This document shows, one piece after another, positions 17,569-25,684 of a stretch of DNA of 64,000 nucleotides; within the stretch, counting starts at the first letter, position 1; every line of letters begins with the position of its first letter. Location of the stretch: positions 868,001-932,000 of the forward strand of contig NZ_CP073104.1 in assembly GCF_018138145.1 (NCBI RefSeq). The letters run 5' to 3'. The position numbers were made by a program, and so were the translations under genes. This DNA comes from Pseudomonas sp. SCA2728.1_7. GTDB taxonomy: Bacteria; Pseudomonadota; Gammaproteobacteria; Pseudomonadales; Pseudomonadaceae. The notes beneath the pieces were generated by a model. It was not told the DNA's origin. It searched no databases and worked only from the letters and a program-made list of their open reading frames with translations.

Positions 17569-17930
17569 CTTTTAAACTCAGGCGTTTAAAAGACACCTTC
17601 AGACACGCCTTTCAGGCTACAAATTCTTGCGCCATTACCTACAGCTACGCCAGAATCCGCCGGCTTGTGCGCTTTGGGGGCGGGTTCTATTGTGGTGCGG
17701 TCGCTGACAAATCAGCGATCGGGTTTCGCAGCCCGGATCAATCAAGGCGCACAGCGCACCCAATCGTTGCTATCAAGATTTATGCAACGGTGCTTCATGG
17801 CGGCTGTGCGCGGGATACCTTCGGGTATGCCGGGTACCTTGATTCCCGGTCTGCGAACCTGCGTACAGCTGCCACCTCTCTTCGTTTCGCAGCGAAATGT
17901 GGCGGCTTCAGTAATCAAGGAGCTTTACCC
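17569..17930 (+). promoter_or_regulatory. Structured leader of DUF6124-like gene, copy 1
   Basis: This is a non-coding leader of about 360 bases. It starts with a perfect inverted repeat CTTTTAAAC (17569-17577) / GTTTAAAAG (17584-17592). Then come the hairpin CGCTGA-CAAA-TCAGCG (17702-17717) and the UUCG hairpin ATACC-TTCG-GGTAT (17815-17828). CTGCGAA at 17851 can pair with TTTCGCAG at either 17724 or 17885. The GCTGCCAC arm at 17868 can pair with GGCGGC upstream (17799) or GTGGCGGC downstream (17899). Compensatory changes in copy 2 support a real RNA fold. The ribosome site AAGGAG is at about 17917. I do not recognise an Rfam family. Confidence 0.6.
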
Positions 17931-18290
17931 ATGATCAAACCAACACCCAACCCGCCCGAAATCGACCTCGCCTCCCCCTACGAGTCCTTAGATTCAAAAA
18001 AGCTCAACGACGCCGCTGAACGCGCGCTCGATCACTATCTCTGCCCACCCGGCTCCACCCCACCACCACGTAAAACCCGCCGGATGTACGCCGTTAACGC
18101 AGATTTCAAAAACGAGGAGTTGCTGGCCGACGCCAGCGAAACACTCGCCTCCGCCAGAACCATCGCTCATGACTTCGCCCATCTCATCCCCGCGTCGCAG
18201 CGCAGAACGCTGTTGGGGATCGCGCAGCTGATCATGCTGGGGGAGCTGGCGGTGAATAGGGTGATGGATAATCTGGAATTGCCGAATTAG
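17931..18290 (+). CDS. DUF6124-like small protein, copy 1
   Basis: A 119-residue cytoplasmic protein known mainly from Pseudomonas (DUF6124 as I recall it). It has a Pro-rich polar N-terminus, the segment LNDAAERALDHYL, a basic stretch with RKTRRMYAV, and helical ADASETLASARTIAHDFAHLIP, and ends in GIAQLIMLGELAVNRVMDNLEL. No catalytic motif is seen. A frame from 17667 runs in without a stop, but it is not kept in copy 2, so the ATG at 17931 after CAAGGAGC is the start. A near-identical copy lies 978 bp downstream. Function is unknown. Confidence 0.85.
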   Translation: MIKPTPNPPEIDLASPYESLDSKKLNDAAERALDHYLCPPGSTPPPRKTRRMYAVNADFKNEELLADASETLASARTIAHDFAHLIPASQRRTLLGIAQLIMLGELAVNRVMDNLELPN

Positions 18291-18300
18291 TTCGGGTACA

Positions 18301-18500
18301 GATCGTTCCCACGCTCTGGGTGGGAATGCCTCAACGGACGCTTCGCGTTCGGCTCTGGATGGGACGCAGAGCGTTCCGGGCTACATTCCCACGCAGAGCG
18401 TGGGAACGATCAACACCGGCAAGATCAAAAGATCGCAGACTTCGGCAGCTCCTACATAGATCGGTGTCGGATCTGCCGAAGGCTGCGATCTTTTGCTTTT
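18301..18500. repeat. Two intergenic inverted-repeat elements
   Basis: The first element (18301-18411) begins GATCGTTCCCACGCTC and ends with its inverse GAGCGTGGGAACGATC. The same element recurs at 19281 and 48600. The second (about 18424-18500) pairs AAGATCGCAG-type ends (AAAAGATCGCAGACTTCGG ... CCGAAGGCTGCGATCTTTT). Both are widely dispersed in Pseudomonas intergenic DNA. Confidence 0.75.
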
Positions 18501-18576
18501 GGCAAACTGGCGGAACGCGTTATCAGGTATCAGGGACAAACCCCGTTTGCCCCCAGACCTTTGCCCGACTTTTAGT

Positions 18577-18908
18577 CTTTTAAACTTCAGTGTTTAAAAG
18601 ACACCTCCAGACACGCCTTCAAGGCTACAAATTCTTGCGCCATTGCCTACAGCTACGCCAGAATCCGCCGGCTTGTGTGCTTTGGGGGCGGGTTCTATTG
18701 TGGTGCGGTCGCTGACGAATCAGCGATCGGGTTTAGCAGCTCGGAAAATTTCAAGGCACGCGAGTATCGCCATTACGTTATGGCGGCTTTGCGTGGGGCA
18801 CTTCGGTGCGCCGGGATCCTTGAGCCTGGTCTGCTAACCCGCGTACAGCCGCCACCCTATCCGTTTAGCAGCGATGGATGACGGCTCCACATCTCAAGGA
18901 GCTTCACC
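18577..18908 (+). promoter_or_regulatory. Structured leader of DUF6124-like gene, copy 2
   Basis: This is the paralogue of the 17569-17930 leader, about 30 bases shorter. It keeps the 9-bp inverted repeat (18577-18600) and the CGCTGA hairpin with loop CGAA (18710-18725). The UUCG hairpin now has a GCAC/GTGC stem (18798-18809). The arm CTGCTAACCC (18831-18840) matches TTTAGCAG at both 18732 and 18864. Where copy 1 has CGCAG/CTGCG/CGCAG, copy 2 has AGCAG/CTGCT/AGCAG, so all three partners changed together. ACAGCCGCC (18845) can pair with GGCGGC (18782) or, more weakly, CGGCT (18882). The ribosome site is AAGGAG at 18896. Confidence 0.6.
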
Positions 18909-19268
18909 ATGATAAAACCAACACCCAACCCACCCGAAACCGACCTCGCCTCCCCCTACGAATCCCTCGATTCAAAAAAGCTCAACGACGCCGCCGAGCG
19001 CGCCCTCGATCACTACCTCTGCCCACCCGGCTCCACCCCGCCACCGCGCAAAACCCGCCGGATGTACGCCGTCACCGCCGACTTCAAAAACGAAGAATTG
19101 CTGGCTGATGCCAGCGAAACACTTGCCTCCGCCAGAACCATCGCCCATGACTTTGCCCACCTAATACCCGCGTCGCAGCGCAGAAAGCTGTTGGGGATTG
19201 CGCAACTGATTATGCTGGGGGAGCTGGCGGTGAATCGGGTGATGGATAATCTGGAGTTGCCGCAGTAG
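18909..19268 (+). CDS. DUF6124-like small protein, copy 2
   Basis: A 119-residue paralogue of the protein at 17931, differing at only a handful of positions (for example Ile/Thr near residue 11, Asn/Thr in the MYAVxADF segment, Thr/Lys near LLG, Asn/Gln at the end). The near-identity of the proteins, with an equally duplicated leader and 3' repeat, shows a recent tandem duplication. The ATG follows AAGGAGCTTCACC. Both copies look intact. Function is unknown. Confidence 0.85.
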   Translation: MIKPTPNPPETDLASPYESLDSKKLNDAAERALDHYLCPPGSTPPPRKTRRMYAVTADFKNEELLADASETLASARTIAHDFAHLIPASQRRKLLGIAQLIMLGELAVNRVMDNLELPQ

Positions 19269-19280
19269 CAGGGATACAGA

Positions 19281-19391
19281 TCGTTCCCACGCGCCGCAAA
19301 GGAATGCCTCAACGGAAGCTCCGCGTTCGGCTTTGGAAGGGACGCGGAGCGTCCCGGGCTGCATTCCCACGCAGAGCGTGGGAACGATCAA
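19281..19391. repeat. GATCGTTCCCACGC inverted-repeat element
   Basis: A second copy of the element at 18301, again just downstream of a DUF6124-like gene and ending in GAGCGTGGGAACGATC. It lies between that gene and the 3' end of tRNA-Sec. Confidence 0.75.
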
Positions 19392-19424
19392 TCTGCGGCA
19401 GCCGTTCTTTGGCTTTTTGGAAAC

Positions 19425-19520
19425 TGGCGGAAGGCAGCCGGAGTCGAACCTGCCCGGGAACGGATGCCGTCCCCAACCGGGTTTGAAGCCCGGCCGCGCC
19501 ACCGGGCGCGATTGCCTTCC
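19425..19520 (-). tRNA. selC: tRNA-Sec (anticodon UCA)
   Basis: The minus strand reads GGAAGGCAATCGCGCCCGG at the 5' end and ...GGTTCGACTCCGGC, TGCCTTCCG and CCA at the 3' end: an 8-bp acceptor stem, a long extra arm, and 96 nt with encoded CCA, all hallmarks of tRNA-Sec. The anticodon TCA (complement of 19484-19486) sits in the loop CTTCAAA. Its 5' end is 6 bases after the selB stop codon, so it is probably processed from the selAB transcript. It delivers selenocysteine to the UGA in fdoG. Confidence 0.97.
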
Positions 19521-19526
19521 TTTAAC

Positions 19527-21443
19527 TCATTGCGCATCGGCGTGGGCCAGCGCGTTGTCGGGGCGGATCTGGCGGGACTCGCCGAGGCGTCGGGTCAGGC
19601 CGACGCGGTCGAAGTATTCGAGGTACTGAATGCAGCGTTTGCGTCCCAAGCCTAGCGCATCGCGGAAGGTTGTCACCTGGATCTGCGGATTTTCCTTGGC
19701 GAGCTTCAGGAGCACATCGGCCATTCGGCGCAGTTGCACGTCACTCAAGAACAGATCGCGCACGACTTGATGCATCAGACCGAGCCGGGCCAGTTTGCGT
19801 AGCAGCAGGCGTACGACGGCGTCGTCCTGCCCGAGCATTTTCGCGATGTCGCGCACCCACGGTGGGTCAAATCCGGCGTTTTCGAACAGCGGTTGTAATA
19901 CCTGCCAGAGGCTTTCGTCCTCGGCATTCAGGCGCACCTGATGATCCGGCAGATGTAGCCACGGACCACTTGCCTGAATCGATCCGGCGGTGAGCAATTC
20001 GTCCAGCAAACTGACAAACGTCGAGCGTTCCAGTGCCAGACCGCTGAAGCGGCGCAAGCGATCGCGGTCCGGGCCCATCTGGTCGGGTTCCAGTTCATGG
20101 AACTGCTCGAGTTGCTCCAGCAGGGTGAACTTCAGTTGCGCCCAGCGTTGCACGTTGAACAGCAGCGGGCCTTGGCGGGTGTCGATCAGGCGCACGTTTT
20201 CCGCTAACGACCAGGACGCGCGTGGACGATTGAATTGGCGTTCAAGCCGCTGCGGATCAAGTCCGCCGGCGCTGTGATTGGGCAACACCGGCAAGGCTTG
20301 TTCGAGGCTGTCACTGCTAGCCAAGGCTTGCAGTTGCGCCAGCCGTTCGGGGCTGCGGCGTTGTCGCGCCGGGGCGAACGGGTCGAGGACCTGGCCGCCA
20401 CCCAAGGTGCGTTGCGCGCTCTGGTCACGCAGAATCAGTCGATCACCTTTCACCGCGTGCACCGGCGCGTTGATCAGCAGTTGCGCGAACATGCGCTCGC
20501 CGGGATTTAGGCGCGGGCCTTCGAGCAAGGCCACCCGTGCAATCACATCTTGCGTGCCGAGGTGCACGTGCACCGGGTGAAAGTGTTCGAAGGTGCGCTC
20601 ACCGGGCAACAGATGAAAGTCGATGTCGACCCGTTGCGTCGGCGCGTACAGCCATTCGCTCAGCAGCCACTGGCCGCGATGGATCTGCGCCAGTTCAAGA
20701 CGCTCGCCGCTGATATTCAAAGCCACTCGCTGTCCGGCGAAAGCCTGTTCGACGGGTTGATTTTGCGCGTGCAAGCCGCGAACCCGGACCGATTTGCCGG
20801 AAGGTCCGAGCAACAGTTTGTCGCCGACTGAAACAGTGCCCGACAACGCTGTGCCGGTCACCACAATCCCCGCACCGGCAACGCTGAACGCGCGGTCGAT
20901 GGCCAAGCGGAAACCACCTTCACTGCTACGCTCGTGCACTTCACTTTGCGTCTGTACCAACAACTGGCGTAACCCATCAATACCCTGCCCGCTCAGGCTC
21001 GACACGGTCAGGATCGGCGCCTCGGCAAACGGCCCCGAGGCAAGCAGATCCAGCACCTGACGTTGCACTTCTTCCACCCTGCCCGCCTCAGCCCGATCGC
21101 ATTTGCTGATCGCCACCAGGGCGCGCGGGATGCCGAGCAATTCGACAATCGCCAGATGCTCGCGGGTCTGCGGCATCACGCCGTCATCTGCGGCAACAAC
21201 CAGCAACACCAGATCGATGCCTTGGGCGCCGGCGAGCATGTTGTGGGTGAATTTCTCGTGGCCGGGGACGTCGATAAACCCGGTCAGGCCGGCGCCGGGT
21301 TCAAGTTCGGCATAGAGATAGCCAAGGTCGATGGTCATCCCGCGTTCGCGTTCCTGCGGGCGGCGGTCACCGTTCTGTCCGGTCAGGGCTTGCAGCAGCG
21401 ACGTCTTGCCGTGGTCGATGTGCCCCGCCGTGCCGACAATCAC
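19527..21443 (-). CDS. selB: Selenocysteine-specific elongation factor SelB
   Basis: A 638-residue GTPase that brings Sec-tRNA to UGA codons marked by a SECIS hairpin. The EF-Tu-like part opens with the P-loop [11 protein letters not shown], then [12 protein letters not shown] (switch), DVPGHEKF and SKCD. Domains II and III follow to about residue 340. The C-terminal third is made of winged helices that bind SECIS RNA (for example [24 protein letters not shown] and [21 protein letters not shown]). The GTG start at 21443 overlaps the selA stop (GTGA) and places the P-loop at residue 3; an upstream ATG would lie inside selA. Confidence 0.96.
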   Translation of the reverse strand: MIVGTAGHIDHGKTSLLQALTGQNGDRRPQERERGMTIDLGYLYAELEPGAGLTGFIDVPGHEKFTHNMLAGAQGIDLVLLVVAADDGVMPQTREHLAIVELLGIPRALVAISKCDRAEAGRVEEVQRQVLDLLASGPFAEAPILTVSSLSGQGIDGLRQLLVQTQSEVHERSSEGGFRLAIDRAFSVAGAGIVVTGTALSGTVSVGDKLLLGPSGKSVRVRGLHAQNQPVEQAFAGQRVALNISGERLELAQIHRGQWLLSEWLYAPTQRVDIDFHLLPGERTFEHFHPVHVHLGTQDVIARVALLEGPRLNPGERMFAQLLINAPVHAVKGDRLILRDQSAQRTLGGGQVLDPFAPARQRRSPERLAQLQALASSDSLEQALPVLPNHSAGGLDPQRLERQFNRPRASWSLAENVRLIDTRQGPLLFNVQRWAQLKFTLLEQLEQFHELEPDQMGPDRDRLRRFSGLALERSTFVSLLDELLTAGSIQASGPWLHLPDHQVRLNAEDESLWQVLQPLFENAGFDPPWVRDIAKMLGQDDAVVRLLLRKLARLGLMHQVVRDLFLSDVQLRRMADVLLKLAKENPQIQVTTFRDALGLGRKRCIQYLEYFDRVGLTRRLGESRQIRPDNALAHADAQ

Positions 21444-22852
21444 GGGTCGACCTGCAGCTGCGGCAATTGCGCAAGCCACGCCGGCTCATCGTCGAGCTGG
21501 CGCAGATCCAGCCACAACGCGTCGTCGCCCATGCGCCCGAGCACCGGGATCGGCAAGGCGCGCAACGCCGCTTCCAGATTCAACAGGCAACGCCCGCGCA
21601 AACGCTTCGACACTTGCGGGCGCATGCACAGCGCCGCACTCGGCAAGCGAGCCACCGGTTGGCTGCCGCTGCCGATCATGCCCAAGGCCTCGACTGCGCT
21701 GACTTGCCACAGCGAACCCAAGACTTCAGCCATCAAGGGCTGCAACCGTGAAGCCTGGGCGAAGATGTCTGCCTGCGGACGAGTCAACAGGCGCAGACTC
21801 GGCAGACGTTCAGCGAGGCGATCCGGATCGCGATACAAACCCAGCACCGCCTCCAGTGCCGCCAAGGTCAACTTGTCCACCCGCAGCGCGCGTTTCAGCG
21901 GGTTCTTCTTGATCCTCGCGATCAGCTCTTTGCGCCCCACGATCAACCCGGCCTGCGGGCCGCCGAGCAATTTGTCGCCGCTGAAGGTGACGATGTCCGC
22001 GCCATCCAGCAGTGCCTGCCGCACCGTCGGTTCGGCCGGCAAACCCCAACGGGTCAGATCCAACAGACTGCCGCTGCCCAGATCCTCCAGCAACGGCAAG
22101 CCATGCCGATGGGCCAACTCGGCCAGTTCAGCGGTCGGCACCCGCGCGGTAAAACCTTCGATGCTGTAGTTGCTCGCATGCACACGCATGATCAAACCGC
22201 TGCGTGGGCTGATCGCCGCTTCGTAGTCACGAGCATGAGTGCGATTGGTCGTGCCGACTTCGTGCAGACGCACGCCAGCGCGGGCCATGATGTCGGGGAT
22301 GCGGAAGGCGCCGCCGATTTCGATCAGCTCGCCACGGGAAATGATGCCTTCCTTGCGCGCGCCCAGACTGTTGAGCGTCAGCAGCACGGCGGCGGCATTG
22401 TTGTTGACCACGGTGACGGCTTCGGCGCCGGTCAGTTCGCGGATCAGGCCTTCGATCAGGTCATCGCGATCGCCGCGTTTGCCGCTGGCCAGATCGAATT
22501 CCAGATTGAGAGGATAACGCGCGGCCATTTGCACCGCGTCGATGGCTTCGTCGGGCAACAAGGCGCGGCCGAGGTTGGTGTGCAGGACGGTGCCGGTGAG
22601 GTTGAACACCCGGCGCACGTTGCTGCGTTGTTGCTGGGCTAAGCGCTCACCGACTCGGCCGGCAAGGACTTCGGCGCCGATTTCAACGGCGGACAACTGC
22701 CCGCTCAACGCGCCGGGCCGCAGCTCATCGAGCAGTTGACGCAGCCCCGTCAGTAACGAATCCCGGCCGTAACGCTCGGCCAACGGCGCGTACGCCGGGT
22801 GACGCAACAAGCCGTCAATAGACGGCAACCGCAGGGCAACGCTGGAAGACAT
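21440..22852 (-). CDS. selA: L-seryl-tRNA(Sec) selenium transferase SelA
   Basis: A 470-residue PLP enzyme that converts Ser-tRNA(Sec) to Sec-tRNA(Sec) with selenophosphate. Recognisable parts are the N-terminal [11 protein letters not shown] (tRNA-binding region), [36 protein letters not shown], and [14 protein letters not shown] with the PLP-binding lysine. The start at 22852 has a CAGGAGTGGCTG ribosome site. It is coupled to selB by a 4-base overlap. About 290 bp carrying several REP copies separate it from fdhE upstream. Confidence 0.97.
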   Translation of the reverse strand: MSSSVALRLPSIDGLLRHPAYAPLAERYGRDSLLTGLRQLLDELRPGALSGQLSAVEIGAEVLAGRVGERLAQQQRSNVRRVFNLTGTVLHTNLGRALLPDEAIDAVQMAARYPLNLEFDLASGKRGDRDDLIEGLIRELTGAEAVTVVNNNAAAVLLTLNSLGARKEGIISRGELIEIGGAFRIPDIMARAGVRLHEVGTTNRTHARDYEAAISPRSGLIMRVHASNYSIEGFTARVPTAELAELAHRHGLPLLEDLGSGSLLDLTRWGLPAEPTVRQALLDGADIVTFSGDKLLGGPQAGLIVGRKELIARIKKNPLKRALRVDKLTLAALEAVLGLYRDPDRLAERLPSLRLLTRPQADIFAQASRLQPLMAEVLGSLWQVSAVEALGMIGSGSQPVARLPSAALCMRPQVSKRLRGRCLLNLEAALRALPIPVLGRMGDDALWLDLRQLDDEPAWLAQLPQLQVDP

Positions 22853-22867
22853 CAGCCACTCCTGATT

Positions 22868-23133
22868 CAACTGAAACAGCCCCTTCGGGAACAAGCTCCC
22901 TCCCACAAGGGTTTCAGAAGTGTAGACGCACTGTGGGAGCGAGCCTGCTCGCGAAAGCGGTGTGCCAGTTAGTGTGGATGTGACTGACCTCACGCCTTCG
23001 CGAGCAGGCTCGCTCCCACATTGCTTTGGGGCGGCCTGCAAAATGAGTGCACGCAGCCAATCCCTGCTCGCGAAGGCGGTAAGTCAGTCAAAGCTGATGT
23101 GGCCCCTTCGGGAGCAGGCTCCCTCCCACAGTT
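22868..23133. repeat. REP cluster between fdhE and selA
   Basis: The fdhE-selA gap is almost wholly REP sequence. Variant copies are at about 22868-22910 (CCCTTCGGGAACAAGCTCCC) and 23100-23131, a facing pair lies at about 22932-22960 and 22997-23022, and a half copy at about 23060-23080. Confidence 0.8.
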
Positions 23134-23142
23134 TTGCTCTCG

Positions 23143-24069
23143 TCATTCGTCTCCCGGGGCCAGTAACAGATTCGGTGCCAGCCGCTGATAACCGTCCTGC
23201 GCCAGACGCATATCCAGCAGCAAGCTGCTCAAATCAGCCGACAACGCCTCCGCATCAGCATCGTTTTCCAGATACACCATTTTCAGATAACTGTTACAAC
23301 CCGGACAGAACTCCGCCCTTATCGGCGCCTGATTGGCCGCATGGCGATCGTCCTCAAGGCTGAAATAATCCAGACCCTTACTTGACTCGCAATACACGCA
23401 CTTGACCCGCACCACATGCCATTCGCAGGCACACAGCGAACACACCAGATAACGCAAACCGTTGTGCTTGCCGCGATGGCGGATCACCCCGGCCATGGCC
23501 GGCGAACCGCAGGCCGGGCATTGGCTGAGGCTGTCGCCGGGTTTCAGTTGCAGATTCGCCGCGCTGAGCAGCCAGTGACTCCACGCCACTTGCAGTGCCG
23601 CGCCAAGAAACGGCACCAATTGCGCCGGCACCATCGAATATTGACCGCTGACCAACGCCACGGCCCATGCACGTAACTGACCGGGACTGGCGACCCGCAA
23701 CGTTGTCAGCGCCTCAATGACGGCGGGCTGTTCATCAGGTTCATAACGCTGCAGCAAAGCTTCGAGATAAGCCTGCCAACCCTCTTCGCGCACCAAGGTA
23801 TCAACCGCGAACGGCGGCAACCCATGCTGCTGACAAGCCTCGATCCGTTGCTGATCGAACGGCGCCGTCAGCGGCGGATCGTCAAACACCTGCTGCTGCA
23901 CCCGACACAACCCGGCAATCAGCCGCAGATAGTCAGCCAGCGCATGCCCCTCGGCCAGTTGCTCCAGTCGATCAGCCCGCAGCGCAAACAGATTCGAAGG
24001 CGGCAGATGCAGAAACGGCGGCGAACTCGCCGCCGCCTCAATTTCCCCAGGTTCCAGAATGGTTGGCAA
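23143..24069 (-). CDS. fdhE: Formate dehydrogenase accessory protein FdhE
   Basis: A 308-residue cytoplasmic protein needed to mature the respiratory formate dehydrogenases. The C-terminal half carries the rubredoxin-like metal sites: CPACGSPAMAG (about 185), CSLCACEWH, VKCVYC and FCPGCNSYLK. The N-terminal half is helical (FLHLPPSNLFALRADRLEQLAEGH). It lies 3 bases after the fdoI stop in the same direction, which fixes its place in the fdo operon. Confidence 0.95.
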   Translation of the reverse strand: MPTILEPGEIEAAASSPPFLHLPPSNLFALRADRLEQLAEGHALADYLRLIAGLCRVQQQVFDDPPLTAPFDQQRIEACQQHGLPPFAVDTLVREEGWQAYLEALLQRYEPDEQPAVIEALTTLRVASPGQLRAWAVALVSGQYSMVPAQLVPFLGAALQVAWSHWLLSAANLQLKPGDSLSQCPACGSPAMAGVIRHRGKHNGLRYLVCSLCACEWHVVRVKCVYCESSKGLDYFSLEDDRHAANQAPIRAEFCPGCNSYLKMVYLENDADAEALSADLSSLLLDMRLAQDGYQRLAPNLLLAPGDE

Positions 24070-24072
24070 AAG

Positions 24073-24738
24073 TCAGCCCTTTTTGGTGATCGGTCGCTCC
24101 GGCACGTCCGGTTGACGCTCATCGCGGGTGATGTCGCGATACCAGAGTTCATGGTGTTTCTTCGCCCAGGCGCGGCTCACCCAGCCGTGCATCATCGCGT
24201 CGACCGAGCCCTTGATCCACAGCCCGGCGTAGATGTGAATGATGATGCTCAGCACCAGAATGAACCCGGCCAGCGCATGCAGGAGCATCGCCCAGCGAAT
24301 CACGCTGATGCCGAAATACGCACTGAACCAGGCACGCCAGATCACCAGCCCGGTGAACAGCAAACCGAGCATGCACAGCAGTAAAGTCCAGAACAGCAGC
24401 TTCTGCCCGGCGTTGTATTTGCCCACTGGGGGCACGCTTTCTTCGTCGTTGACCAGCACCCGATCAATGCGCCGCAGCCATTTGCCGTCGTTGCTGATGA
24501 AAAAATTCGCCCGCCAGAAATTCAACACCAGACCGAGGAACAACACGAACATGAGCACGCCCATGTAAGGATGCAGAATCCGCGTCCACGGCCCGCCGCC
24601 GAACAGATTGCTCAGCCAGAACAGCGACGGATGAAACAACGCCAGCCCGGACAGCCCGGCCATGAAAAACAGGATCGCCACCAGCCAGTGATTGGTGCGC
24701 TGGTTGGCGGTGTAGCGCAGGATCGTCTTGTTGCTCAT
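24073..24738 (-). CDS. fdoI: Formate dehydrogenase gamma subunit, cytochrome b556
   Basis: A 221-residue inner-membrane subunit that takes electrons from the beta subunit to quinone. It has four hydrophobic segments (about 19-40, 55-75, 112-134, 152-175) with the haem-ligand histidines expected of this family (for example NHWLVAIL near the N-terminus, HALAGF and HIYAGLW near the end). It overlaps fdoH by 4 bases. Length agrees with E. coli FdnI/FdoI. Confidence 0.95.
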   Translation of the reverse strand: MSNKTILRYTANQRTNHWLVAILFFMAGLSGLALFHPSLFWLSNLFGGGPWTRILHPYMGVLMFVLFLGLVLNFWRANFFISNDGKWLRRIDRVLVNDEESVPPVGKYNAGQKLLFWTLLLCMLGLLFTGLVIWRAWFSAYFGISVIRWAMLLHALAGFILVLSIIIHIYAGLWIKGSVDAMMHGWVSRAWAKKHHELWYRDITRDERQPDVPERPITKKG

Positions 24739-25670
24739 GGCCGGTCCTCCCCGCGTGGATCGAAGGTGTGCACCGCCGGGTCGACGACGTGCACCGAGGT
24801 GTCGGGTGGCGTTGGATGTTCATCTTCTTCGACCCGGTTCGGGCCGATGCGCACGTAATGGAAGAACCCGGCCAATACCGCCGCGCCCATGGCCAACAGG
24901 CCCAGAGGTTTGCTGATGCCTTTCCACAACCCCACCAACGGACTGATCGCCGGATCCTGCGGCAAGTTGGCGTAGATGGTTGGCGTATCGGCGTGGTGCA
25001 ACACGTACATCACATGCGTGCCGCCAACACCGGCCGGATCATACAAACCGGCGTTTTCAAAGCCTCGGCTTTTCAGGTCGACGATGCGTTCGGCGGCGTG
25101 TTCCTTCATGTCTTCCTTGGTGCCGAAAACAATGGCGCCGGTCGGGCAGGTTTTCACACAGGCCGGTTCCAGCCCTACCGCGACCCGATCCGAACACAAG
25201 GTGCATTTGTAGGCCTTGTGGTCTTTCTGCGAAATACGCGGGATGTTGAACGGGCAACCGGTGATGCAGTAGCCGCAACCGATGCAGTGGTCCTGATCGA
25301 AATCGACGATGCCGTTGGCGTGCTTGATGATCGCGCCGGGGCTCGGGCACGCCGCCAGACAACCGGGCTCGGCGCAGTGCATGCAGCCGTCCTTGCGGAT
25401 CAGCCATTCGAGGTTGCCAGCATCGGTTTCGTGCTCGGTGAAGCGCATTAACGTCCAGGTCTCCGCGCTCAGATCCTGCGGATTGTCGTAGGTGCCGTGG
25501 TTGTGGCCGACCTCGTCACGCAACTCGTTCCATTCCGAGCAGGCAACCTGGCAGGCCTTGCAGCCGATGCATTTGGTGGTGTCGATCAGCTTGGCGACCG
25601 CCTCCTGATTCCTCACCGATGGCGGCACCGTGGTCGTAGCCGAGCGGGCAATGATGTCTTGGCTGGCCAT
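24735..25670 (-). CDS. fdoH: Formate dehydrogenase beta subunit, four 4Fe-4S
   Basis: A 311-residue electron-transfer subunit. Four ferredoxin-type cysteine clusters are visible: [11 protein letters not shown] (about 34-44), [25 protein letters not shown] and CTLCSDR...[10 protein letters not shown]. One membrane helix near 250-270 ([17 protein letters not shown]) anchors it at the periplasmic face. It starts 14 bases after the fdoG stop and overlaps fdoI by 4. Confidence 0.96.
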   Translation of the reverse strand: MASQDIIARSATTTVPPSVRNQEAVAKLIDTTKCIGCKACQVACSEWNELRDEVGHNHGTYDNPQDLSAETWTLMRFTEHETDAGNLEWLIRKDGCMHCAEPGCLAACPSPGAIIKHANGIVDFDQDHCIGCGYCITGCPFNIPRISQKDHKAYKCTLCSDRVAVGLEPACVKTCPTGAIVFGTKEDMKEHAAERIVDLKSRGFENAGLYDPAGVGGTHVMYVLHHADTPTIYANLPQDPAISPLVGLWKGISKPLGLLAMGAAVLAGFFHYVRIGPNRVEEDEHPTPPDTSVHVVDPAVHTFDPRGEDRP

Positions 25671-25684
25671 TTAAAGATTCTCCA

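Noticed and set aside
17665..17934. Possible leader peptide of 89 residues overlapping the DUF6124-like start (ATGA)
   Set aside because: The frame is not conserved in the duplicated leader at 18577, while paired bases are; the region behaves as structured RNA.
18643..18881. Short frames in the second leader
   Set aside because: They occupy different frames from copy 1 and break at different places, so they are chance openings.
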